Positions 43,417-52,851 of a stretch of 64,000 bases of DNA are shown here, in pieces (within the stretch, counting starts at the first letter, position 1; each line of letters starts with the position of its first letter). The notes beneath the pieces were generated by a model. The model worked only from the letters and a program-made list of their open reading frames with translations. It was not told the origin of the DNA and did no database searches. A program made the position numbers and the translations under genes. Source of the DNA: Hydromicrobium sp964517765. GTDB lineage: Bacteria; Actinomycetota; Humimicrobiia; Humimicrobiales; Humimicrobiaceae. The stretch covers positions 1 through 64,000 of the forward strand of contig CAZFEN010000003.1 of assembly GCA_964517765.1 (NCBI GenBank), in the 5' to 3' direction.

Positions 43417-44680
43417 CTTTCATCTCTTTTAAGAATTCGGTTATTGTTTTAACTTTCGTCATGTTATTTTTAAGATCTTTTATCTTTACATTTTTTAGGT
43501 CCTGTTTAAATTCAACAATCAAATCGCAATTCTTTTCTCTGGCAAAATTTTCATAATCAGGTATGTCTTCAAAAGATAATTCGACTATGATACCATCATC
43601 CCGCAATTTGCCCGCTAATCCTATCAATTCCGCAGCATTAACATTTTTTACACCTATTATTAAAATCTTTAATTTTCCCTTTAGTTCTATTTCGTTAACC
43701 GCTTTGTGTACCAGATCTATATCCAGTGCAAATCCGGTTGCAGGAACGTCCAATCCGAATTTTTTTATCAGTCCGTCATATCTCCCGCCGCTGCCTATTA
43801 TATCGGTTATATTCGCTTGATAAACCTCGAATAAAAGCCCTGTATAATAATCAAAATCTCTTATGATACTGAAATCGGTTACGAGGCATCCTTCATAATC
43901 AAGTCCCTTTAAAATACCGTATATTTCTTTTATGTAATTCAGGCTTTTAATTACTTTTTTTTCCTTTATTCCTGAAACCATATCGGATATTTTTTCGATA
44001 CTGCTCTCCGGCTGTATCAATTTCAAAAAAATTTTTGCTTTGACTTTATTTTTCTTGCTTAGAAAATTTTCCAATGCCACAAAGTCTTTCGCAACTATTT
44101 TCTTCCTTATGTGTTCCCTGTCTTTCATATCCAGTTCAAACCAGTCGAACAATCCCTCTATAAATCCAATGTGTCCTAAACCTATTTTATAATCACGTAA
44201 ATTCAGTCCGTCTAAAATATTTATTAATATGACCAGAATTTCTACATCTGACATTAAGGCATTCGAAGAGCCGATAAACTCGATGCCTGCCTGATTGTAA
44301 ACTCTACTTACACCCTTTTGTATATCGGATTGCCGGAAAGAATCTGCAAAATAACAAAATCTTACCGGGAGCTGATTTCTTTTTATTCGCATTCCCGTAA
44401 GTCTTGCCACCGGTATAGTCATGTCGGTTCTGAGAGATACCGGACTTCCGTCGACATCAAAAAAATTGATCAACTTATCTTTCCAATTTTTACCTGCTCC
44501 GATTGAAATATTTTTTGTAAATTCGATTATAGGAGTGTAAACTTCACCATAACCCCACAATTTGAACTTTCTTGCGATAATTTCTTTTATCCTATTTCTT
44601 TCTTCTATCTCAAAGGGGAATATATCTCTTAATCCGAAAGGTAACCTTACGATCTGGCTATCTTTTTTATTCTCAAACAT
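43400..44680 (-). CDS. hisZ: ATP phosphoribosyltransferase regulatory subunit HisZ
   Basis: 426 residues related to histidyl-tRNA synthetase. Class II motif-like segments are seen (LPFGLRDIFPFEIEER; LRTDMTIPVARL; RFCYFADSFRQSD; GSGGRYDGLIKKFG), followed by a C-terminal domain resembling an anticodon-binding fold (about 330-415). Direct context with short hisG makes HisZ far more likely than a true HisS. HisZ binds histidine to inhibit the HisG complex. It is the first gene of the his operon. GGGGG precedes its ATG by 10 nt. Confidence 0.9.
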   Translation of the reverse strand: MFENKKDSQIVRLPFGLRDIFPFEIEERNRIKEIIARKFKLWGYGEVYTPIIEFTKNISIGAGKNWKDKLINFFDVDGSPVSLRTDMTIPVARLTGMRIKRNQLPVRFCYFADSFRQSDIQKGVSRVYNQAGIEFIGSSNALMSDVEILVILINILDGLNLRDYKIGLGHIGFIEGLFDWFELDMKDREHIRKKIVAKDFVALENFLSKKNKVKAKIFLKLIQPESSIEKISDMVSGIKEKKVIKSLNYIKEIYGILKGLDYEGCLVTDFSIIRDFDYYTGLLFEVYQANITDIIGSGGRYDGLIKKFGLDVPATGFALDIDLVHKAVNEIELKGKLKILIIGVKNVNAAELIGLAGKLRDDGIIVELSFEDIPDYENFAREKNCDLIVEFKQDLKNVKIKDLKNNMTKVKTITEFLKEMKDEKRI

Positions 44681-44750
44681 TTTTTACGGACCCCCGGGAT
44701 TTATATATAAAGTAAGTATTTTATCATACTACAATGTTTTAAAAAAAGGT

Positions 44751-46394
44751 TTAATTTTCAAAAATTTCAGGTATCCTGCTCAATCTGTCTTTTTCCGATA
44801 TGGGCCTGCATTTTTCATCCACGGCTACACATTTACCATTCAAAAACATGGTTCTAATCGTTCCCTTTGCCGCCCTGACTCCGAATAAATGCGGAGCATC
44901 CAAAACACCTGACCTTATTGCTTTTGAGATTACTGCCGGAGAAATCAAAGGATCTTTGATTTTTTTATCTCTGCCCAGCATCTTTATCTTATCTATGATT
45001 AACTTTGCATCTGCAATCAATTCGGCTTTTCTTTCTTTTACCATTTTATCTGTCTTCATATCGGGACAGCCGTATAAACAATTTTCAATGACCTTTCTGG
45101 CTATTTTTACACTTGCTATAATATCTTCCGGTCTGGCAGCATGGTCCGCTTCACAATACGCAACGACATGAATAATGTCAGGGTCAAGCTGCATTTGAAG
45201 AAAAGTAGAAGAAGCGAGCTGTCCTTTACTTTTATTAAAATCGGCAGGGTAGCTGTATAATCCGGCTCTTGTCTGCCTGATAGTCGTAAAATTATTATCA
45301 TGAAGAGATTCTATGAGTTCCGTTTTGGCAAGCATTTTAGCCAGATCCATTACAAACGATGTCTCGGGTGGAGTATTAAACATATATTGAGAAATATAAG
45401 TTTTTACTTCCATCATTTTAGCATTGTAAGCAGCAATATATGCCGCTGCCACAGCAATAGAATCAGGCGAATACCTCAGACTCCAGTGATGGGATTCGTT
45501 GACTTCTACAGGAACATTTCTTTCTGCATGCCATTTCATTACTGCTTGATTTTCGGCTATCGACTGCTCTAATTCTCTTCCGCTTCTATTATCGAGCTCA
45601 TTGTACCAGCAAAGCGGAACGGCACACCATGCATTATTTATATTTTCCAGAAGCACCTTTGCCATTCTCAAAATATCATTTGTGCCGCTGTAACATCTCA
45701 TCAACGGATAGTTGCCGGTTCTAGATGCGAGATATAGATTTTTAAAATCTTTCTCACTTCTTAAAGGAACTCCTCCTGCCCCATCCTGTCCGGGATCCAT
45801 TTTGTCCTGATGGAAAAAAAATTCCTGAGTATTCTGATCCGGACCAATGGATATCACATCCAGCACCCCGCTGAGCGAGATCTCTTTTATTCCTTTCACG
45901 GTTTCATCAAGAGTCGGCCTGCCGAAATGATGCCGTATCACGGGAAAAGGTTTGTTGTATTTGATTCTCTCTAAAATATTTTGAGGGGGGATCTTACCTT
46001 TTGTAAATACCTTCTTTTTACCTAAAAATTCTTCGATTTCCTCTATGCTTTCTTCACCGGTAAAAATAACATCAAAAATACCAAGTTTTTTTGCAACTTC
46101 TGCAACGGGCTTTGTACTTCCCAGTATAAACACTTTTTTTGATGGATATGGTTCATTGATTACTTTCTTTTTCAATTCCTTAAATACTGGCATGACGCTC
46201 TCCGGTGAAAGCCGATAGCTTACAGCTACTATATCAGGATCATACTCATCTATTTTCTGCTTCAAATAATCGATTTTACACGCAGAGCCTAAAAACATGG
46301 TATTATAGCCATGTTTATCGGATAAGTTTAAGAAATTCAAGATCCCTGCCACATGTACACAGCTGCCAATACAGGCACCGAGTATTTTTTTCAT
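44751..46394 (-). CDS. B12-dependent mutase-like protein, MutS-type domain fused to MutE-type barrel
   Basis: 547 residues, not a standard family member. Residues about 3-130 align by eye with the B12-binding sigma subunit of glutamate mutase. GSCVHVAG corresponds to GSDCHAVG, VSYRLSPES to VSSLYGQGE, and LGST to VGGN. The axial histidine and glycine are kept, but the DxHxxG aspartate is cysteine. Residues about 150-540 resemble the epsilon (barrel) subunit, most clearly near the end (SPAVISKAIRSGVLDAP against TVKAFETGVMDIP). It would act as an adenosylcobalamin carbon-skeleton or amino mutase, but the substrate is unknown. It lies 10 nt after the opine dehydrogenase gene. Confidence 0.6.
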   Translation of the reverse strand: MKKILGACIGSCVHVAGILNFLNLSDKHGYNTMFLGSACKIDYLKQKIDEYDPDIVAVSYRLSPESVMPVFKELKKKVINEPYPSKKVFILGSTKPVAEVAKKLGIFDVIFTGEESIEEIEEFLGKKKVFTKGKIPPQNILERIKYNKPFPVIRHHFGRPTLDETVKGIKEISLSGVLDVISIGPDQNTQEFFFHQDKMDPGQDGAGGVPLRSEKDFKNLYLASRTGNYPLMRCYSGTNDILRMAKVLLENINNAWCAVPLCWYNELDNRSGRELEQSIAENQAVMKWHAERNVPVEVNESHHWSLRYSPDSIAVAAAYIAAYNAKMMEVKTYISQYMFNTPPETSFVMDLAKMLAKTELIESLHDNNFTTIRQTRAGLYSYPADFNKSKGQLASSTFLQMQLDPDIIHVVAYCEADHAARPEDIIASVKIARKVIENCLYGCPDMKTDKMVKERKAELIADAKLIIDKIKMLGRDKKIKDPLISPAVISKAIRSGVLDAPHLFGVRAAKGTIRTMFLNGKCVAVDEKCRPISEKDRLSRIPEIFEN

Positions 46395-46404
46395 AACTTT
46401 ATAA

Positions 46405-47508
46405 TTACTTTTTTCCTTTTGTTAGAATATCTCTTATCTCATCCAGATTTAATCCCTCCAGGCCAAGTGTGGAAATATTCCTGCCTGTCTTTCTAAAATC
46501 CTTTTTAAATATAGAACTGGCCATATTGATAAGTGAATCGATTATTGTAGTTTTTACTTTAAGGATCTTTCCGAATTCAGAAATAGGCACCAGACTCATC
46601 GGGATATCTTCGGTTATATATCTTACATTTATAGTTATTGGAGCCATAATACCCACATAGCCGGGATTACTATGAATCGCATCGAACAGATTATCTTCAA
46701 CCACATTATAAGCCATCGATAACCATTCAATAGCCGAATATATATTGGCACACTTTAATTTTCTTGCGACCAATACTCTTTCTTCATCCACTGCCTCCAG
46801 GATTTTTACTACTGACTGTGTCACACCCTCTATATAAAATTGAAAATTTCCAAGAGTAGACTCTATGCGGCTTAAGTTAAGTATGGTAATGGCAGGATGG
46901 AAAACTGCACCCATATTATTAAAACTTGTTTCAATCACGCTCCTGGCAGGGATAAACTCCGGAAATGCTTCGTTTAATCTCCTGACTACCATTTCAGTTT
47001 TTTTTGAAGATATTGCAGCTACGGGTATTGCCTGTTTTATTCTGAATATTCTTGCCGTAGCCGGACCCATACCTCTGCTTGCATAAATAAAAGTTTGTGC
47101 TTCAGCTATTGTAATATCCTTATTATTACCTTCTTTCCGTAAAACATTCAGAAATTCCAGAGCACCGCATGTTCTTCCGGGATTCAATACTACTATCTGA
47201 TTCTCTTTTAGATACGGCGCACACAGGCGGGCAATAAAAGCATGGCCATTTGCCGGCACGACAACCATAATTATATCCACGCCTTTTATTGCCTTCTCGA
47301 TGTCACTGGTAATTATATTAAGTTTACCAAAACCTTTTATTTCACCTTCAAGCTCGATCCCCTTCATCTTTTTTATTGGTTGAATTCTTGAAAATGTTCT
47401 ATTGTAAAGGTTTACTTTGAAACCTTTTATTGCCAGATGAGCGGCTACCGCTTTCCCACCATGACCTGCCCCTATTACTGCAAATTTTAAATCATGCATA
47501 TGATTCAT
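46405..47508 (-). CDS. Octopine/nopaline-type opine dehydrogenase family protein
   Basis: 367 residues. The N-terminal Rossmann fold has FAVIGAGHGGKAVAAHLAIKG and VDIIMVVVPANGHAFIA. The C-terminal opine dehydrogenase domain carries FNNMGAVFHPAITILNLSRIE, whose histidine corresponds to the catalytic site of the family. Such enzymes reductively join an amino acid to a keto acid with NAD(P)H, or run the reverse. It is flanked by dnaE1 (20 nt upstream) and the B12 mutase-like gene (10 nt downstream). Joint action with the mutase is inferred from the tight spacing only. Confidence 0.82.
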   Translation of the reverse strand: MNHMHDLKFAVIGAGHGGKAVAAHLAIKGFKVNLYNRTFSRIQPIKKMKGIELEGEIKGFGKLNIITSDIEKAIKGVDIIMVVVPANGHAFIARLCAPYLKENQIVVLNPGRTCGALEFLNVLRKEGNNKDITIAEAQTFIYASRGMGPATARIFRIKQAIPVAAISSKKTEMVVRRLNEAFPEFIPARSVIETSFNNMGAVFHPAITILNLSRIESTLGNFQFYIEGVTQSVVKILEAVDEERVLVARKLKCANIYSAIEWLSMAYNVVEDNLFDAIHSNPGYVGIMAPITINVRYITEDIPMSLVPISEFGKILKVKTTIIDSLINMASSIFKKDFRKTGRNISTLGLEGLNLDEIRDILTKGKK

Positions 47509-47528
47509 AGCTCCTTCTATTTTTTTAT

Positions 47529-50500
47529 CTATATCCTGTCCCAGTTAATTTTATCCGAAAACACTTTCTTAAGGTTTTCTTTAAGGGACTGATTTAAATC
47601 TATCCTGTATGTGGAGGGGAGTTTATATATCTTATTTGTATCTTCCCCGCTATCATCTGTTATTCTAAACTCAACTTCATTAAATCCCGGATATTTTTTT
47701 AATATATCATAAAACCTGTTTATAAAGTCCCTGTCAAGATCATTCTTTTTTGCGGTAAAAATTATTCTGCCATTTCTATCGCTTATTAATTCTTTTTGAT
47801 CCCTGTTTACTGCCTTATCTCTATCCAGCTCTTCTATTTCATTTGCTATAATCTTCAACTGGTCTTCTTTTTTATCCAGCTTTCCCTTGATTTTTACAAT
47901 CTTATCTTCTGCTATTATTCCCCTGCACTTCATAAGAACTGAGGGGAATACTATTACTTCCACACTATCGTCGATATCTTCCAGATCCAAAAAACACATC
48001 TGCTGGTCCTTCTTTGTGTATACGATCTTTACTTTGGTTATTACTCCGCCAACAGCTATATTTGTTTTGTCTTCTACATCAATCAGGGCTTCTATTGGAG
48101 TTACCCTGGTAAGGGAGTCTTCATATTCGAATAAAGGATGACCTGAGATATAAAGACCCAGCATTTCCTTTTCAAAATTCAATAACTCTTTTTTTGAAAA
48201 CTCCTCGAACTTCTCTTCGGTTTGATATACTCCGTTCAGCAGTACTTCCTTTTTTTGACCATCACCGATATCGAATAACGAGAATTGTCCGAGATCCCTG
48301 TCCTTTCTGATCTTCAGGGTTTCTTCTGTTATTCTTTCGTAATTATCCAGAAGATGTTTACGGCTCTGGCCAAGAGAATCGAAGGTCCCGCTTTTAATCA
48401 GGCTTTCAAGCGTTTTTTTATTTAGTACATTACTATCGACTCTTTCACAGAAATCGATGAAACTCTCAAATTTGCCGCCTTTTTCTCTTTCTTTTTCAAT
48501 ACATTCGATAACATTTATCCCGACATTTTTAATTGCCGAAAGTCCGAATCTTATGGAATTCTCTACTACGGTAAAATCTGTAAAACTTCCATTGATATCC
48601 GGTGGAAGTACTTCGATATCCATTCTTCTTGTCTCATTTACATACTGGGCCACTTTTTCCTGACTGCCCATCCTGATACTGAGCAGAGCAGCCATGAATT
48701 CTACAGGATATTTTGCTTTAAGATAAGCTGTCTGATATGAAATCATGGCATATGCGGCACTATGCGATTTATTAAATCCATATTCTGCAAAATGATTTAC
48801 CAGTTCGAATATTTTCAAAGATATTTTCTCATCTATTCCCTTGTTTTTGGCGCCTTCTATAAACTTGTTTTTTTGTTTTGAAAGTAAACTTCTTTTTTTC
48901 TTGCTTATGGCTCCTCTCAGAATGTCTGCTTCCGACATGCTAAAACCGGCCAGTTCCGATGCTATACTCATAACCTGTTCCTGATACAGAATAATTCCAT
49001 ATGTACTTTCCAGTATTTTCTCCAGAGATGGGTGCAGATAGCTTATTTTCTTCCTGCCATTTCTGCTTTCGACAAAATCACTCACCATACCACTTTGAAG
49101 CGGACCCGGTCTGTACAACGCCAGAAGAGCAATCAGATCTTCGAATTTAGTTGGCTTCAGATTTATTACCAGTTCACGCATTCCCGAACTTTCCAGCTGG
49201 AACACACCGAGACATTCACCTTCGCTCAGCATTCTGAAAGTCTCTTTATCATCAGGATCTATATTATTTATATCTATATCAATATTATTAGTTTTTTTGA
49301 TTAAAAATAGGGTCTTGTCTATTAGCGACAGTGTTTTTAGCCCAAGAAAATCCATCTTAAGCAGTCCTATTTTTTGAATATCTTCCATCTTGTATTGAGT
49401 TACGATATCGCCCTCATTTTCTTTTTGTATCGGCGTATAGTTAAAAAGCTCTTCCGAAGATATTACAACCCCCGCGGCATGGATTGAGTCCTGTCTGGAT
49501 ATACCCTCGAGGGAAATAGCCGTATCGATTACTTCTTTTATTCTCATATCGTTCTCATAAATTTCCTTTAAATCGGGAACTATTTCCAGCGAGTTTTTGA
49601 TTGTCACATTCAATTCCATGGGAACCATTTTTGCTATTCGGTCGACTTCCGCATAGGGGACCTCCATTACTCTTCCGGCATCTCTAATCGCCTGTCTGGC
49701 AGCCATTGTTCCAAAAGTTATCAACTGGGCAACCCTTTTATCACCATATTTTTTGGTAACATATTTAATGACTTCATCTCTCTTCTCATAACAAAAATCT
49801 ATATCGATATCGGGCATACTTTTACGTTCCTCATTTAAAAATCTCTCAAACAATAGTCCGTACTTTAAAGGTTCGATATCGGTTATACCCAGGATATAAG
49901 AAACTATACTGCCTGCTGCCGATCCTCTTCCCGGCCCCACTCTTATGTTATTATTTTTGGCATAGTTGATTAGATCCCATACTATTAGAAAATATTCTGA
50001 AAATCCCATCTTCTTTATGACTTCCAGTTCTTTTTTTATTCTTCTGTCAATTTCTGCGGTAATATCACCATATCTTTTTCCGGCGCCTTCATAACTTAGT
50101 TTTTTTAAATATTCATCAGAGCTGGATCCATCGGAAATAGCAAAGGATGGTATAAGGTTCATATCAAATTTTATATTTACATTACACCTTTCAGCAATCT
50201 CCAGAGTGTTCTTAATGGCACCTGGAAATTGGCTAAAAAGTTCTTTCATCTGATCGCAACTCTTGAAATAATATTCATCTGTCGGAAATTTCAGACGTCC
50301 GGCTTCATTTATTGTCGAGCCCGTCTGTATACAGAGCAGGACATCATGGGCTTTGCTATCCTCTTTATCTAAATAATGTACATCATTTGTAGCAACAAGC
50401 GGAATCTTATATTCGGAAGATAATTCAAGGAGAACCCTGTTTACTTTCTTTTGTTCCGGAATTCCTGAATCCTGCAATTCCAAAAAAAAATTATTTTTTC

Positions 50501-51014
50501 CAAAAATATCCAGGTACTGCTCCAGACTTCTTTTTGCACCTTCGATTTGATCCGAAATAATATATTTTGGAATCTCGCCAGAGATACATCCGGAAAGAGC
50601 AATCAAACCTTCTTTAAATTTACCGAGCAGTTCTTTATCAACTCTTGGTCTGTAATAAAAACCTTCCAGAAATCCCATGCTGACCAGCCTCATTAGATTG
50701 TGGTAACCCTGATTATTTTCGGCAAGTAAAGTAAGATGATAAAAGTTTCCTTCCTTTTTTTCTCTTACAGATTGTTTTTCGAATCTGCTTTTTGGCGCCA
50801 GATATACCTCACAGCCTATTATCGGTTTTATACCCATTTTTTTTGCCTGCGTGTAAAATTCAATAACACCATACATAACACCATGATCGGTCAATGCCAG
50901 AGCAGGCATATCGTACTGACTGGCTTTTTCGATTAATTTTGTTATTCTGCAGGCACCATCTAACAATGAGAATTCACTATGGACATGCAAATGGACGAAA
51001 TTGTCTTTTTTCAT
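47529..51014 (-). CDS. dnaE: DNA polymerase III alpha subunit, replicative
   Basis: 1161 residues, the second C-family polymerase of the window and the likely replicase. The PHP domain is complete: HLHVHSEFS, ALTDHGVMYG, GCEVYL and TNDVHYL all keep their metal-ligand residues, so PHP proofreading is plausible. The catalytic PDIDIDF lies near residue 400 and MDFLGLKTLSLID follows. YNEC-like fingers, a helix-hairpin-helix, and a C-terminal OB fold (IAVGGVITKVKIVYTKKDQQMCFLDLED) complete it. Unlike dnaE2 it has no SOS box. It is upstream of the opine dehydrogenase gene on the same strand. Confidence 0.94.
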   Translation of the reverse strand: MKKDNFVHLHVHSEFSLLDGACRITKLIEKASQYDMPALALTDHGVMYGVIEFYTQAKKMGIKPIIGCEVYLAPKSRFEKQSVREKKEGNFYHLTLLAENNQGYHNLMRLVSMGFLEGFYYRPRVDKELLGKFKEGLIALSGCISGEIPKYIISDQIEGAKRSLEQYLDIFGKNNFFLELQDSGIPEQKKVNRVLLELSSEYKIPLVATNDVHYLDKEDSKAHDVLLCIQTGSTINEAGRLKFPTDEYYFKSCDQMKELFSQFPGAIKNTLEIAERCNVNIKFDMNLIPSFAISDGSSSDEYLKKLSYEGAGKRYGDITAEIDRRIKKELEVIKKMGFSEYFLIVWDLINYAKNNNIRVGPGRGSAAGSIVSYILGITDIEPLKYGLLFERFLNEERKSMPDIDIDFCYEKRDEVIKYVTKKYGDKRVAQLITFGTMAARQAIRDAGRVMEVPYAEVDRIAKMVPMELNVTIKNSLEIVPDLKEIYENDMRIKEVIDTAISLEGISRQDSIHAAGVVISSEELFNYTPIQKENEGDIVTQYKMEDIQKIGLLKMDFLGLKTLSLIDKTLFLIKKTNNIDIDINNIDPDDKETFRMLSEGECLGVFQLESSGMRELVINLKPTKFEDLIALLALYRPGPLQSGMVSDFVESRNGRKKISYLHPSLEKILESTYGIILYQEQVMSIASELAGFSMSEADILRGAISKKKRSLLSKQKNKFIEGAKNKGIDEKISLKIFELVNHFAEYGFNKSHSAAYAMISYQTAYLKAKYPVEFMAALLSIRMGSQEKVAQYVNETRRMDIEVLPPDINGSFTDFTVVENSIRFGLSAIKNVGINVIECIEKEREKGGKFESFIDFCERVDSNVLNKKTLESLIKSGTFDSLGQSRKHLLDNYERITEETLKIRKDRDLGQFSLFDIGDGQKKEVLLNGVYQTEEKFEEFSKKELLNFEKEMLGLYISGHPLFEYEDSLTRVTPIEALIDVEDKTNIAVGGVITKVKIVYTKKDQQMCFLDLEDIDDSVEVIVFPSVLMKCRGIIAEDKIVKIKGKLDKKEDQLKIIANEIEELDRDKAVNRDQKELISDRNGRIIFTAKKNDLDRDFINRFYDILKKYPGFNEVEFRITDDSGEDTNKIYKLPSTYRIDLNQSLKENLKKVFSDKINWDRI

Positions 51015-51071
51015 TCTAAAAGAATCTTATTATTTCTTTGACTTAAGGTATTGAATTGAAATTATTTAAAA

Positions 51072-52754
51072 CTAATAAACGACTCTGTATAACTCTTCAA
51101 GGGAAGTTATTCCTTCTGCAACTTTATAAGCTCCGCTCTCCAGGAGGGTTTTCATACCCTCTTCTCTGGCAGCATCACTGATCTCATCCGTACTTTTTTT
51201 ATTTAAAAGCATCTCTCTGATTCTTTTTGTCACCTCTAACATGGAATATATCCCTGTTCTTCCCAGATAGCCGCTGAAATTACATCTTTTACATCCAACT
51301 GCTTTGAAAATCTTTTTGCCTTTTAATATATGTCTAATTTCCTCATTAAACGAAGAATCAGGTAACTCTATTTCTGTCTTACAATTATCGCATAATATTC
51401 TCACCAATCTCTGTGCTACTATGCCGATAATCGCAGATGATATCATATATGATTCCACTCCCATTTCCAGAAGCCTTGTCAGGCATGAGGGAGCATCGTT
51501 GGTATGCAAAGTAGTAAGAACCAGATGTCCGGTAATTGCCGCCTCTACTGCTATCTTTGCAGTTTCCATATCCCTTATTTCTCCTATCAGAATTATATCA
51601 GGATCACTTCGGAGCATTGCACGAAGGCCCCTTGAAAAAGTCATATCTATCTTCGGATTTACCTGAACCTGCATTATTTGTTGAAACCTGTATTCAACAG
51701 GATCTTCTATAGTAAAAATCTTTTTTTCCACACTTGAAATCTTATTCAAACTGGCATATAGAGTAGTAGTCTTTCCTGATCCGGTAGGACCCGTTATGAC
51801 GACAGCTCCATGGGGCACAGATATCATTTTTAAATATTTTGGTACTTCTTCTTCGGACATCCCCGACTTTTTGATATCAAAAACTGACTCGTCTCTATCC
51901 AGTATTCTTATGGTAATATTTTCTCCGAAAACAGTAGGTATTGAAGCCAGCCTTAAATCAATTATCCTGTTACTGTAATTTATAGAACTTCTGCCGTCCT
52001 GCGGCAGCCTATTTTCGGTTATATCCATACCACCCATTATCTTATATCTTGAAATAAGAAGTCGCTGTACCGTTTTTGGAACATCTTTTATTTTTTGTAA
52101 TACACCGTCTATTCTGAATCTTATGGTACAATTCTTTTCCTGAGGTTCAACATGCACGTCGCTTGCCCGCAGCGATATCGCCTTTAATATGATCTGATTC
52201 GCAAGCCTCACAAGGGGATTTTTTTCAACCAGGTCCTCCTCAAATTTTTTACCTATGGTAAAGTCCTCATCTTTTATTATTTCCTGGACTTCTTTTAGAC
52301 TGTAGTCATCTGAGGTATATAATCTTATAATGTCCTCGATGTTCTTTTTGGTACATATATATGGCCTTACATTATAACCGGTAAGCATCCTTATTTCACC
52401 GATGGCATTTATATCTCTGGGATCAGTCATTGCGACACACAGGTTATTATCACTTAAGTTGAATGGAAATACCTTTCTTTTGAATGCAAAATCTTTTGAA
52501 ATCAGATTTGCTACTAAAGGATCGATTTTATCCTGTATTTTATCTAAATCTACAGACTCAAAACCTCCCTGTAATGATACAAGTTCCGTTAAAGTATCAT
52601 CGGAGATATACCCCTTTTTTATTAATATCTCTCCCAGTTTTTCTCCGGTATTTTTCTGAATATCCAGTGCTTCTTCCAATTGCTCTTTGGTTATGATGTC
52701 CTTGTTTAGAAGTATCTGACCTAATTTTTCTTTTTTAGAATCTAATTCGACCAT
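51072..52754 (-). CDS. pilB: Type II secretion / type IV pilus assembly ATPase (GspE/PilB)
   Basis: 560 residues. The N-terminal MshEN-type domain is present (about 8-150, with LGQILLNKDIITKEQLEEALDIQ). Walker A is GPTGSGKTTTLYASL, the Asp box is FTIEDPVEYR, and Walker B is DPDIILIGEIRD, with HTNDAPSCLTRLLEMG. A four-cysteine zinc site (CDNC...CKRC) follows. It powers pilus or pseudopilus extension from the cytosol. No pilin, PilC or PilT gene is nearby. The gene starts 97 nt after larB. Confidence 0.9.
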   Translation of the reverse strand: MVELDSKKEKLGQILLNKDIITKEQLEEALDIQKNTGEKLGEILIKKGYISDDTLTELVSLQGGFESVDLDKIQDKIDPLVANLISKDFAFKRKVFPFNLSDNNLCVAMTDPRDINAIGEIRMLTGYNVRPYICTKKNIEDIIRLYTSDDYSLKEVQEIIKDEDFTIGKKFEEDLVEKNPLVRLANQIILKAISLRASDVHVEPQEKNCTIRFRIDGVLQKIKDVPKTVQRLLISRYKIMGGMDITENRLPQDGRSSINYSNRIIDLRLASIPTVFGENITIRILDRDESVFDIKKSGMSEEEVPKYLKMISVPHGAVVITGPTGSGKTTTLYASLNKISSVEKKIFTIEDPVEYRFQQIMQVQVNPKIDMTFSRGLRAMLRSDPDIILIGEIRDMETAKIAVEAAITGHLVLTTLHTNDAPSCLTRLLEMGVESYMISSAIIGIVAQRLVRILCDNCKTEIELPDSSFNEEIRHILKGKKIFKAVGCKRCNFSGYLGRTGIYSMLEVTKRIREMLLNKKSTDEISDAAREEGMKTLLESGAYKVAEGITSLEELYRVVY

Positions 52755-52851
52755 AAATATCCCGAAATCTTTTATTGATTTTTATAATTATAATATATCC
52801 TGATAAATAATACATCTGCCATAGAAAAATCCGATTACTTTGTAAAACTTT

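Noticed and set aside
43400..44680. Histidyl-tRNA synthetase (hisS)
   Set aside because: Overlap with a short hisG and position at the head of the his operon favour HisZ.
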